Source of the DNA: Aeromicrobium sp.
GTDB taxonomy: Bacteria > Actinomycetota > Actinomycetes > Propionibacteriales > Nocardioidaceae
Length of the DNA: 61,717 nucleotides
Direction of reading: 5' to 3'
Assembly (NCBI GenBank): GCA_025964895.1
Contig: JAOPXY010000214.1
Coordinates: forward strand, 1 to 61,717
The position numbers and the translations under genes were made by a program. The notes beneath the pieces are model-generated. The model searched no databases, was not told the origin of the DNA, and worked only from the letters and a program-made list of their open reading frames with translations. Below are positions 24,005-31,635 of the stretch, in pieces; the stretch's first letter is position 1, and each line of letters starts with the position of its first letter.

Positions 24005-24997
24005 ATGACGCCGACCAGGCGCACACGCCGGTTGTCCGCGACGGCTCTTCTCGTCGTCGCGTCCCTGCTCCTCTCCGCGTGCGGTGTCACGCGCGGGGGA
24101 GACGGCGAGGCGAACCGGCGACTGAGCATGTACATCCCGAACAGCCCAGGAGGAGGCTACGACCTCACCGGCCGCGCCGCCGCACGGGTGCTCGAGGACG
24201 AGGACCTGTCGGGCCGCTTCGAGGTCACCAACGTCATCGGTGCCGGCGGCACCGTCGCGATGCAGCGGCTCCTCAACGAGGAGGGGGTCGATGACCTCGT
24301 CATGTCGATGGGCCTCGGCGTCGTGGGAGCGACGTACACCAACGAGTCGAAGGCGCGCGTGTCGCAGGCGACGCCGATCGCCCGGCTGATCGAGGACCAG
24401 GAGGCGCTCATCGTGCCCAAGGACTCGCCGTTCCAGACCGTCGAGGACCTCGTGGCCGCCTGGAAGGACGATCCGAAGAGCGTCACGATCGGCGGCGGCT
24501 CGTCGCCCGGTGGCCCCGACCACCTGTTCCCGATGCAGCTGGCCAAGACCGTGGGCATCGACCCCCAGCAGGTCAAGTACATCGTCTACGACGGCGGCGG
24601 ACCGCTCACGAGCGCGTTGCTGGGCAAGAAGATCGACGTCGGCACCTCCGGCCCCAGCGAGTTCGAGGGCCAGCTGAAGGACGGCTCGCTGCGCGTCCTC
24701 GCGGTGTCGGGCGAGGAGCGGCTCGAGACGGTTGACGCGCCGACGCTCAAGGAGTCCGGCATCGACATGACGTTCGTCAACTGGCGCGGCGTGCTGGCGC
24801 CCCCTGGCATCTCGGACGAGTCGCGCGAGCGGCTGATCGAGATGTTCACCCAGATGCACGCGACGAAGGGCTGGCAGGACGCGGTCGAGCGCAACGGCTG
24901 GATCGACTCCTTCGCGACGGGCGATGAGTTCAAGACCTTCCTGGTCGAGCAGGACGAGCGGGTCGAGTCGACCCTGAAGGAGCTGGGGCTGGCATGA
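24005..24997 (+). CDS. tctC: Tripartite tricarboxylate transporter substrate-binding protein
   Basis: Extracytoplasmic binding protein of a TTT-family transporter, 330 residues. The signal peptide carries lipobox LSAC (Cys26), so it is a lipoprotein, as expected in a Gram-positive. The mature part has the family's NSPGGGYDLTGRAAARVLE opening and GGGSSPGGPDH loop. The likely ligand is citrate or a related carboxylate, but this is not readable from sequence. AGGAGG precedes the ATG. It overlaps tctB by four bases. Confidence 0.92.
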   Translation: MTPTRRTRRLSATALLVVASLLLSACGVTRGGDGEANRRLSMYIPNSPGGGYDLTGRAAARVLEDEDLSGRFEVTNVIGAGGTVAMQRLLNEEGVDDLVMSMGLGVVGATYTNESKARVSQATPIARLIEDQEALIVPKDSPFQTVEDLVAAWKDDPKSVTIGGGSSPGGPDHLFPMQLAKTVGIDPQQVKYIVYDGGGPLTSALLGKKIDVGTSGPSEFEGQLKDGSLRVLAVSGEERLETVDAPTLKESGIDMTFVNWRGVLAPPGISDESRERLIEMFTQMHATKGWQDAVERNGWIDSFATGDEFKTFLVEQDERVESTLKELGLA

Positions 24998-25530
24998 GCG
25001 CGATCCATGAATCCACGACCGACGAGGGGACGCCCCGCGCGGGCACCCGTCTCGTCGACCGGGCGCAGTACGGCCTCGCCGCCTTCCTGGGCATCGTCGG
25101 CGCGTACGTCGTGTACGACGCGACGACCCTCTCGGACGGCTTCGCCGACCAGCCGGTCCAGCCGTACGCGTTCCCGTACGCGATCGGCGGCATCCTGCTG
25201 GTCCTCGCGGTCATGCTGGCGAACGCGACGGCCCGCGGTGACGTGCCGCAGGCCGAGGAGGGCGAGGACATCGACCTGACGCAGCCCAGCGACTGGGCGA
25301 CCGTCGCGAAGCTCGCCGTGGTTTTCCTCGCGAACATCCTGCTGATCGACTGGCTGGGCTGGGCGATCACCGGCGCGATCCTGTTCGCCGGCACCGCGTA
25401 CGTCCTCGGCAGCCGCACCGTGATCCGCGACGTCGCGGTGGGCGTGGCACTGTCGGTCGGCACCTGGTACGGCTTCTACTCCGGCCTGGGTCTCGCGATC
25501 CCGGCCGGCATCCTGGACGGGGTGCTGTGA
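24994..25530 (+). CDS. tctB: Tripartite tricarboxylate transporter small membrane subunit
   Basis: TctB-family subunit of 178 residues with four predicted membrane segments after a polar N-terminus of about 25 residues. Sequence conservation in this subunit is low, so the call rests on size, topology and position between tctC and tctA, with four-base overlaps on both sides. Confidence 0.85.
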   Translation: MSAIHESTTDEGTPRAGTRLVDRAQYGLAAFLGIVGAYVVYDATTLSDGFADQPVQPYAFPYAIGGILLVLAVMLANATARGDVPQAEEGEDIDLTQPSDWATVAKLAVVFLANILLIDWLGWAITGAILFAGTAYVLGSRTVIRDVAVGVALSVGTWYGFYSGLGLAIPAGILDGVL

Positions 25531-27044
25531 TGGACTCCCTCGACCTGTTGATGGGCGGCTTCCAGCAGGCGCTGACCCTCGAGAACCTCTTCTACGCGCT
25601 GCTCGGCGTCTTCCTGGGCACCGCCGTGGGCGTCCTGCCCGGCATCGGCCCGGCCATGACGCTCGCACTGCTGCTGCCCGTCACGTTCGCCGTCGGACCC
25701 GACTGCGCGCTGATCATGTTCGCCGGCATCTACTACGGCGGCATGTACGGCGGCTCGACGACCTCGATCCTGCTCAACACGCCGGGGGAGTCGTCCTCGG
25801 TCGTGACGGCGATCGAGGGCAACAAGATGGCCAAGAAGGGCCGGGCGGCCCAGGCCCTCGCGACCGCCGCGATCGGCTCGTTCGTGGCGGGCACGATCGG
25901 CACGCTGCTGCTGGTGCTGTTCGCGCCGACCGTGGCCGGTCAGGTCGTCAAGCTCGGCAACCCCTCGAACTTCGCGCTCATCGTGCTCGCCATGTTCGCC
26001 GTCACGGCGGTGCTGGGCACCTCCCGGCTGCGTGGCTTCATCGCCCTGTTCCTCGGCCTGACGATCGGCCTCGTCGGCGGTCAGACGGGGCAGGCGCGCC
26101 TGACGTTTGGCAACCCGCTGCTCGCCGACGGCATCGACATCGTCGTGGTGGCGGTCGGCATCTTCGCGATCGGCGAGGCCCTGTGGGTCGCGGCCCACCT
26201 GCGCCGTCGTCCGCTCGACATCATTCCCGTCGGCCAGCCGTGGATGAGCCGCGAGGACTGGGGACGCTCGTGGAAGCCGTGGCTGCGCGGCACCGCGCTC
26301 GGCTTCCCGTTCGGCGCTCTGCCCGCCGGTGGCGCCGAGATCCCCACGTTCCTGTCGTACGCGACCGAGCGCAAGCTCTCCAAGCACCGCGAGGAGTTCG
26401 GCAAGGGTGCCATCGAGGGCGTCGCCGGACCGGAGGCGGCCAACAACGCGTCCGCCGCGGGCACGCTCGTGCCGCTGCTGGCGATCGGCCTGCCGACGAC
26501 GGCGACCGCGGCGATCATGCTGCTGGCGATCCAGAGCTACGGCATCGAGACCGGTCCGCAGCTGTTCGACACCGAGCCCGACCTGGTGTGGGCGCTGCTC
26601 GCGAGCCTCTTCATCGGCAACACGCTGCTGCTCCTGCTGAACCTGCCGCTGGCGCCCCTGTGGGCCAAGCTGCTGCAGATCCCGCGGCCGTACCTGTACG
26701 CGGGCATCCTGTTCTTCGCGTCGCTGGGTGCGTACAGCGTGAGCTTCCAGCCCTTCGACCTGGCGATCCTGCTGGTCATCGGCCTGCTCGGTCTCGCGAT
26801 GCGCCGCTTCGGCCTGCCTGTGCTGCCGCTCATCATCGGGGTGATCCTGGGACCGAAGCTCGAGGAGCAGCTGACGACGTCGCTGCAGATCTCCTCCGGT
26901 GACTTCAGCACGCTGTGGAGCGAGCCCGTCGCGGCCATCGTGTACGCGTTCATCGCGTTGGCGCTGGTGGCGATCGTCGCGTCGGGCCTGCGCAGGCCCA
27001 AGCCCGCAGCACCCGTCGAGGAGAAGGAAGAGGTGTCGGCATGA
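25527..27044 (+). CDS. tctA: Tripartite tricarboxylate transporter large membrane subunit
   Basis: TctA-family permease, 505 residues, about 11-12 membrane segments. The diagnostic glycine-rich stretches are seen: [21 protein letters not shown] (about 30-50), [20 protein letters not shown] (about 70-90), and the second-half [14 protein letters not shown]. Forms the transport channel with TctB, fed by TctC. The stop overlaps the start of a universal stress protein gene. Confidence 0.95.
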   Translation: MMDSLDLLMGGFQQALTLENLFYALLGVFLGTAVGVLPGIGPAMTLALLLPVTFAVGPDCALIMFAGIYYGGMYGGSTTSILLNTPGESSSVVTAIEGNKMAKKGRAAQALATAAIGSFVAGTIGTLLLVLFAPTVAGQVVKLGNPSNFALIVLAMFAVTAVLGTSRLRGFIALFLGLTIGLVGGQTGQARLTFGNPLLADGIDIVVVAVGIFAIGEALWVAAHLRRRPLDIIPVGQPWMSREDWGRSWKPWLRGTALGFPFGALPAGGAEIPTFLSYATERKLSKHREEFGKGAIEGVAGPEAANNASAAGTLVPLLAIGLPTTATAAIMLLAIQSYGIETGPQLFDTEPDLVWALLASLFIGNTLLLLLNLPLAPLWAKLLQIPRPYLYAGILFFASLGAYSVSFQPFDLAILLVIGLLGLAMRRFGLPVLPLIIGVILGPKLEEQLTTSLQISSGDFSTLWSEPVAAIVYAFIALALVAIVASGLRRPKPAAPVEEKEEVSA

Positions 27045-27451
27045 GTGTCGTGGTGATGTTCAGCCCGGACGAGTTCGGGCGGGTCGCGTTGTCGTACGGC
27101 GCGACGGAGGCCGCGCGGCGCGCGGAGCGGCTCGTCGTCGTCAACCCGACCAAGGGCGATGCGTACGTCGACAACAAGTTCGCCCGCGAGGGTGACCTGA
27201 CGACGCTGCAGGCCGCCCTCAACCGGCTCGAGGTCGAGTCCGAGATCCGGCACGACGTCGTGCCGGACATCGCCGACGCGGTGCTCGCGGCGGCGAAGGA
27301 CACCGGTGCGTCCCTCATCGTGGTCGGCATCCGTCCGCGCAGCCCGGTCGGCAAGCTGCTGCTCGGCAGCGTCGCCCAGCGGCTGATCCTCGACGCCGAG
27401 TGCCCCGTGCTCGCGGTCAAGCCGGACGGGTCGGAGGACCTGCTCGCCTGA
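27041..27451 (+). CDS. Universal stress protein coupled to the Tct transporter
   Basis: UspA-family protein of 136 residues. The typical ATP-binding C-terminal pattern is seen as [23 protein letters not shown], close to G-2x-G-9x-G(S/T), so nucleotide binding is likely. The start ATG overlaps the tctA stop (ATGA), making it the fourth gene of the operon. Usp domains are known to regulate some transporters; a regulatory role for this one is an inference from the coupling. Confidence 0.88.
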   Translation: MSVVVMFSPDEFGRVALSYGATEAARRAERLVVVNPTKGDAYVDNKFAREGDLTTLQAALNRLEVESEIRHDVVPDIADAVLAAAKDTGASLIVVGIRPRSPVGKLLLGSVAQRLILDAECPVLAVKPDGSEDLLA

Positions 27452-27454
27452 CCG

Positions 27455-27460
27455 TAGAGT
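27455..27460 (+). promoter_or_regulatory. -10 box for the leaderless spermidine-synthase-like gene
   Basis: TAGAGT, GACGGG, then the GTG at 27467: the same 6-base spacing seen at other starts in the window. Confidence 0.5.
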
Positions 27461-27466
27461 GACGGG

Positions 27467-28294
27467 GTGAGCGACGGGGCGAGTGACGGCCGGCGGATCG
27501 AGATCGTCCCCGACCGCGACCGAGCCTCGGCGTCCACCCTGCGGATCGACGGCACCGACCAGTCGTACGTCGATCTCGACGATCCGACGCGGCTGGAGTT
27601 CGACTACGTCCAGCGCATGGCCGATGCGATCGACGGCCACGGGACGCCGGTCGAGCCGTTGCGGTGCGTGCACATCGGCGGCGCCGGCATGACGATCCCG
27701 CGGTACGTGGCCGCGACCCGGCCCCGGTCGTCGCAGGTCGTGCTGGAGCCGGACGCGGAGCTCACGGCGCTGGTCAGGGAGCGGCTGCCCCTGCCGCGCA
27801 ACGGCGGCATCAAGGTCCGGGCGGTCGACGGGCGCACCGGGGTGGCGGCGCTGCGCGACGACTTCGCGGACGTCGTGGTGCTCGACGCCTTCGACGGCGA
27901 CCGGATCCCGGCGGAGCTCTCGACGGCGGAGTTCTTCGCCGATCTGGCCCGCGTCACGGTGGCCGACGGCCTCGTCCTGCTGAACCTCGCCGACCACGCG
28001 CCGTTCCCGTACCTGCGGCGGGCCGTGCGCGGGGTGTGCGACGCATTTGGCGAGGTCATGATCAGCGCCGAGCCGGCGACGCTCAAGGGCCGCCGGTTCG
28101 GCAACGTGCTGGTCATGGCGTCCCAGGCGCCGCTGCCGTGGCAGGCGCTGGCGCGCCGGGCCGCGAGCTCGCCGTTCCCATACCGCGTCGTGCCGTACCG
28201 CGAGGTCGTCACGACGTTCGCCGCGAAGCGCCCCTTCACCGACGCCGACGCCGAGCGCTCACCCGCCCGTCCGGGCACCGCCTTCCTCAGCTGA
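27467..28294 (+). CDS. Spermidine synthase-like methyltransferase-fold protein
   Basis: Class I SAM-dependent methyltransferase fold, 275 residues. The glycine loop CVHIGGAGMTIPRY (about 66-79), the acidic strand end VVLEPDAEL and the VVVLDAFDGDRIPAEL segment match spermidine-synthase-like proteins. The N-terminal tetramerisation strands of true polyamine synthases look reduced and no polyamine gene lies nearby, so aminopropyl transfer should not be assumed. A GTG start with a -10 box 6 bases upstream fits a leaderless mRNA. A large inverted-repeat element begins 3 bases after its stop. Confidence 0.75.
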   Translation: MSDGASDGRRIEIVPDRDRASASTLRIDGTDQSYVDLDDPTRLEFDYVQRMADAIDGHGTPVEPLRCVHIGGAGMTIPRYVAATRPRSSQVVLEPDAELTALVRERLPLPRNGGIKVRAVDGRTGVAALRDDFADVVVLDAFDGDRIPAELSTAEFFADLARVTVADGLVLLNLADHAPFPYLRRAVRGVCDAFGEVMISAEPATLKGRRFGNVLVMASQAPLPWQALARRAASSPFPYRVVPYREVVTTFAAKRPFTDADAERSPARPGTAFLS

Positions 28295-28297
28295 GTT

Positions 28298-28554
28298 GTG
28301 GTTTACCCGGTTAACCGGGTAAACCACCACCTCCACGGGCAAATTCACCCGGTGGAGTCGGGCTTTACCCGGTTAACCGGGGCGGTCTCGATCCGTTAGC
28401 ACAACAGGAGCCCGATCATGAGCTCTTGGGTTTGGCGTAGCCAAGGCGGCCAGGTGTTGCGCACACGCCGCGACCCTGCCCGGGTAATTGGCCACTTCAC
28501 CGGGCACATTCGCCCGTGGAGGTCGTGGTCTACCCGGTTAACCGGGTAAACCAC
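28298..28554. mobile_element. 257-bp MITE-like element with ~60-bp inverted ends
   Basis: The left end (28298-28357) and right end (28495-28554) are inverted copies over about 60 bases with roughly 8 differences. Each end begins with a 30-base palindrome: perfect at 28298-28327 and with one mismatched pair at 28525-28554. The core CCCGGTTAACCGGG also occurs a third time at 28368-28381. The interior is about 137 bases and contains a short reading frame. Convergent genes lie on both sides. The architecture resembles a miniature inverted-repeat element; alternatively it is a large two-way terminator. No transposase or clear target duplication is visible. Confidence 0.65.
28418..28549 (+). CDS. 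Putative 43-residue Arg/Trp-rich peptide inside the MITE-like element
   Basis: A short frame starting ATG at 28418 and ending TAA at 28547-28549. It begins MSSWVWRSQGGQVLRTRRDP and is rich in Arg and Trp. ACAGGAG at 28404-28410 ends 7 bases before the ATG, a good ribosome binding site. The last third is encoded by the right inverted repeat. No family is recognised. It may be fortuitous, but the binding site makes translation possible. Confidence 0.25.
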   Translation: MSSWVWRSQGGQVLRTRRDPARVIGHFTGHIRPWRSWSTRLTG

Positions 28555-28566
28555 GGCACGCCCGGG

Positions 28567-29772
28567 TCAGGCGTGGAGGGCCTCGGCGAGGGCCGTGACG
28601 GCCTGGTCGATCTCGTCCTTGGTGATGACGAGCGGGGGAGCGATGCGCAGCGTGCGCTCGTGGGTCTCCTTGCACAGGACGCCGCGATCGCGCAGTGCCA
28701 TCGACACCTCGCGACCGGTCTTGGCCAGCGGGTCGATGTCGACGCCGGCCCAGAGGCCGCGGCCCCGCACCGACGCGATGCCCCTGCCGACGAGCTCGTC
28801 GAGCCGGCCGTGCAGGTACCGTCCCAGCTCCTGCGACCGCGACTGGAACTCGCCCGTCGCCAACAGCCCCACGACCGCGCGCCCTACGGCGCACGCGACG
28901 GGGTAGCCGCCGAACGTCGAGCCGTGCTGGCCGGGCTTGAGGACGCCCAGCACGTCCGCCCGCCCGACGACGGCCGACACGGGGATGATCCCGCCGCCGA
29001 GCGCCTTGCCGAGCGTGTAGAGATCGGCGCGGACGTCGTCGTGGTCGAGCGCGAACAGCCGGCCGGTGCGGCCGAGACCGGACTGGATCTCGTCGGCCAC
29101 CAGCAGCACGTTGTGCTCGTCGCACAGGCCGCGGACGCCGGAGAAGTACCCGGACGGCGGCACGATGACGCCCGCCTCGCCCTGGATGGGCTCCAGCAGG
29201 ATCGCGGCGGTGTTCGGCGTGATCGCGGCACGGATCGCGTCGAGGTCGCCGTACGGCACCATCACGAAGCCGGGCGTGAACGGCCCGTAGTTGTCGTGCG
29301 CCGCCGGATCGTCCGAGAACGACACGATCGTCGTGGTGCGGCCGTGGAAGTTGCCGGCCGCGACGATGATCTCGGCGCGGTTGAAGCCGACGCCCTTGAC
29401 CTCGTACGCCCACTTGCGGGCGACCTTGATCGCCGACTCGACCGCCTCGGCGCCGGTGTTCATCGTCAGGACCATCTCGGTCTGCGTCAGCTCGGCCAGC
29501 TCGCGGCAGAACGCACCGAACTGGTCGTTGTGGAACGCCCGCGACGTCAGCGTCAGGCGGTCGAGCTGCTCGCGGGCCGCGTCGAGGAGGACGGGGTGGC
29601 GGTGGCCGAAGTTGAGGGCCGAGTAGCCCGACAGGAAGTCGAGGTAGCGGTTGCCCTCGACATCGGTGACCCAGGCGCCCTCGGCCTCGGCGATGACGAC
29701 GGGCAGAGGGTGATAGTTGTGCGCCCCCCACTCCTCGTCGAGGGTGATGAACGATGCGGTGTCGAGAGTCAT
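28567..29772 (-). CDS. rocD: Ornithine aminotransferase
   Basis: PLP-dependent class III aminotransferase of 401 residues, most like ornithine delta-aminotransferase, which links ornithine to glutamate semialdehyde and proline. The PLP lysine is Lys256 in LYTLGKALGGG; other landmarks are NTGAEAVESAIK (105-116) and ADEIQSGLGRTG (226-237). Its early residues YHPLPVVIAEAEG fit OAT better than ArgD. The ATG at 29772 is preceded 6 bases upstream by TACCGT. The gene could counterbalance the arginine cluster by catabolising ornithine. Confidence 0.92.
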   Translation of the reverse strand: MTLDTASFITLDEEWGAHNYHPLPVVIAEAEGAWVTDVEGNRYLDFLSGYSALNFGHRHPVLLDAAREQLDRLTLTSRAFHNDQFGAFCRELAELTQTEMVLTMNTGAEAVESAIKVARKWAYEVKGVGFNRAEIIVAAGNFHGRTTTIVSFSDDPAAHDNYGPFTPGFVMVPYGDLDAIRAAITPNTAAILLEPIQGEAGVIVPPSGYFSGVRGLCDEHNVLLVADEIQSGLGRTGRLFALDHDDVRADLYTLGKALGGGIIPVSAVVGRADVLGVLKPGQHGSTFGGYPVACAVGRAVVGLLATGEFQSRSQELGRYLHGRLDELVGRGIASVRGRGLWAGVDIDPLAKTGREVSMALRDRGVLCKETHERTLRIAPPLVITKDEIDQAVTALAEALHA

Positions 29773-29778
29773 GCCACC

Positions 29779-29784
29779 ACGGTA
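29779..29784 (-). promoter_or_regulatory. -10 box for leaderless rocD
   Basis: Minus-strand TACCGT, GGTGGC, ATG. It forms, with the box at 29818-29823 on the other strand, a divergent pair packed into a 57-base gap. Confidence 0.45.
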
Positions 29785-29817
29785 ACGGCTGCCGTCCCGG
29801 CGCCCGGCGGACGCCGA

Positions 29818-29823
29818 TATCGT
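29818..29823 (+). promoter_or_regulatory. -10 box for the copper-cluster first gene
   Basis: TATCGT, GTGCCT, then GTG at 29830. The 6-base spacing supports 29830 over the GTG two codons earlier as the start. Confidence 0.4.
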
Positions 29824-29829
29824 GTGCCT

Positions 29830-30360
29830 GTGACCTCCCTCGACCGTGCCGGCGCGCTGCGCCCGCTCGGTCGACCCGTGCGGATCGCCCGCTGTGTCGC
29901 GGCGGCCCTGGTGTGCGTCCTCGCGGCCGCCGTGGGCCACGTGGCGGCCGGGGGACCGCTGCCCGCGCTCGGGGCCGCCGCGGTCTTCGCCGGCGCCACG
30001 CCCGTGGCGTGGCTCCTGTCGTCGCGACGGGTGACGCCCGGCCAGCTGACCGGCCTGCTGATCCTCTGCCAGGTCTGCGTGCACCTCGCCGCGCCCCACG
30101 GCGACATGTCGATGGGCCCCGGCATGGTGCTCGGGCACGCGCTCGCGACGGTCGTCAGCGCGGCCGTCCTGGCCCGCGGCGAGCGGTTCGTCTGGACGCT
30201 CGCCGAGCGGCTCGGCCTGGGCCTCGCACCGCTGCTGCGCACCGTCGTCGCGATCCTGTCCGTGCGGCCGCCGCTCGCGGTGGTCGCACCCCGCTCGCTG
30301 CGGGACGTCCGTCTGGCGCACTCGCGCTCGCTGAGAGGGCCGCCGGTCAGCCTCGTCTGA
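29830..30360 (+). CDS. Multi-helix membrane protein with His/Met motif, first gene of copper cluster
   Basis: A 176-residue protein with about four membrane segments in residues 12-120. I do not recognise a named family. A conserved-looking HGDMSMGPGMVLGH stretch near residues 94-107, rich in His and Met, is the kind of motif that binds copper. It is 38 bases upstream of ycnI and followed by copC and copD/ctaG, so a role in copper handling is a reasonable inference. No ribosome binding site is visible; the start is chosen from the upstream -10 box. Confidence 0.7.
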   Translation: MTSLDRAGALRPLGRPVRIARCVAAALVCVLAAAVGHVAAGGPLPALGAAAVFAGATPVAWLLSSRRVTPGQLTGLLILCQVCVHLAAPHGDMSMGPGMVLGHALATVVSAAVLARGERFVWTLAERLGLGLAPLLRTVVAILSVRPPLAVVAPRSLRDVRLAHSRSLRGPPVSLV

Positions 30361-30398
30361 TCGCACACACCCCACCTCTCCAGCAGAAAAGACATCCC

Positions 30399-31127
30399 AT
30401 GACACGCACTTCCGCGCGGCACCGTGCTGCGAAAATCCGTGCTGCAAAGACCCTGGGCGCCGCGTTCGTGACGGCCGCCCTCGTGGCCGTCGCCACGCCC
30501 GCGTCGGCGCACGTCGGCGTCTCGTCGACGGACGCCTCGAAGGGCGGCTTCGGCAAGGCCGTCTTCCGGGTCCCCAACGAGTCCGACACCGCCGCCACGA
30601 CGAAGCTCGTCGTGACGCTGCCGGCCGACACGCCGTTCGCGTTCGTCACCGCCGGCTCCAAGCCCGGCTGGACGGTCGACATCGCGAAGAAGACCCTCGA
30701 CGAGCCCGTCACCACGGGCGACTACGAGGTCACCGAGGTCGTCAGCACCGTCACGTGGACGGCGACCGACGGCGGCATCCCGGTCGGCCAGTTCGACGAG
30801 TTCGCGATCTCCGGGGGCCCGTTCCCGGACGCGGACTCGATCTCCTTCGCGGCGCAGCAGTCGTACGACGACGGCGACGTCGTCGACTGGGACCAGAAGC
30901 AGACCGGCGACGAGGAGCCGGAGCACCCGGCGCCCAGCATGACGCTGCTCGAGCCGGCGGCCGACCACCACGGGGCCGCCGCCACGGCGGAGTCCGAGGA
31001 GGCGGCAGCCGACACCGCGACCGACGACGACGGCACGGAGCTCGGCACGTGGCTCGGCGGAGCCGCGCTCATCGTGGCCGGGGCGGCCCTGCTTGTCGCC
31101 CTGAGACAGAATCGACGTCGTGCGTAA
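30399..31127 (+). CDS. YcnI-like copper-binding protein (DUF1775)
   Basis: Secreted, membrane-anchored copper chaperone-like protein of 242 residues. Signal peptide residues 1-37 end in ASA, leaving His38 as the first mature residue (HVGVSS), the residue used for Cu(II) in characterised YcnI proteins, together with the Trp in KPGW. An acidic linker precedes a C-terminal membrane helix (about 214-236). Overlaps copC by 8 bases. Confidence 0.9.
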   Translation: MTRTSARHRAAKIRAAKTLGAAFVTAALVAVATPASAHVGVSSTDASKGGFGKAVFRVPNESDTAATTKLVVTLPADTPFAFVTAGSKPGWTVDIAKKTLDEPVTTGDYEVTEVVSTVTWTATDGGIPVGQFDEFAISGGPFPDADSISFAAQQSYDDGDVVDWDQKQTGDEEPEHPAPSMTLLEPAADHHGAAATAESEEAAADTATDDDGTELGTWLGGAALIVAGAALLVALRQNRRRA

Positions 31128-31635
31128 CGTCGTCGTTCTTCGTGGGGCCCTGCTGGGCCTAGCACTGCTCGTCTCGGTGTCGGGACCGGCCAGCGCCCAC
31201 GCGGCGCTGGTCGGTTCCGACCCCGCGGACGGGTCGTCCCTCGCGGCGGCGCCCACGACCATCTCCTTCGCGTTCAACGAGAACGTCGCGAAGCCGGCCT
31301 ACGTCGCGGTCGCCGCCCCCGACGGGTCACAGGTCGCCGTCACCGACATCCGCGCGATCGACAAGAGCGTCACCGCCACGGTCGACGACGTCGACCAGCG
31401 CGGCACATACAGCGCGTCGTACCGTGTCGTGTCGGCCGACGGCCATCCCGTGACGGGCACCGTGACGTACGACGTGACGACGGGCCGCACCGTGACGCAG
31501 GTCGAGGGACCGAAGGACGATGGCTTCCTGCACCGTCACAGCTCCCACCTGTTCTGGGGCATCCTCGCGGCAATCGTCGCGATCGCCCTGCTGCTGGCCC
31601 CGTTGAGGAGGCGCCATGACGCAGACGCTGCGTGA
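31120..31635 (+). CDS. CopC-domain copper-binding protein
   Basis: Extracytoplasmic CopC beta-sandwich with a C-terminal anchor, 171 residues. Cleavage after ASA would leave His27 as the mature N-terminus (HAALVGSDPADGSS), and His109 with Asp107 (SADGHPVTG) completes a typical Cu(II) site. One membrane helix at about 147-163. Starts at a GTG inside the end of ycnI and overlaps copD by 20 bases. Confidence 0.92.
   Translation: MRNVVVLRGALLGLALLVSVSGPASAHAALVGSDPADGSSLAAAPTTISFAFNENVAKPAYVAVAAPDGSQVAVTDIRAIDKSVTATVDDVDQRGTYSASYRVVSADGHPVTGTVTYDVTTGRTVTQVEGPKDDGFLHRHSSHLFWGILAAIVAIALLLAPLRRRHDADAA

Noticed and set aside
27467..28294. Assignment as a true spermidine synthase (speE)
   Set aside because: Only the methyltransferase-type core is evident; substrate residues and polyamine genes are not seen.
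28298..28554. CRISPR array
   Set aside because: The repeats are palindromes at irregular distances and in inverted orientation, with no regular spacers and no cas genes.
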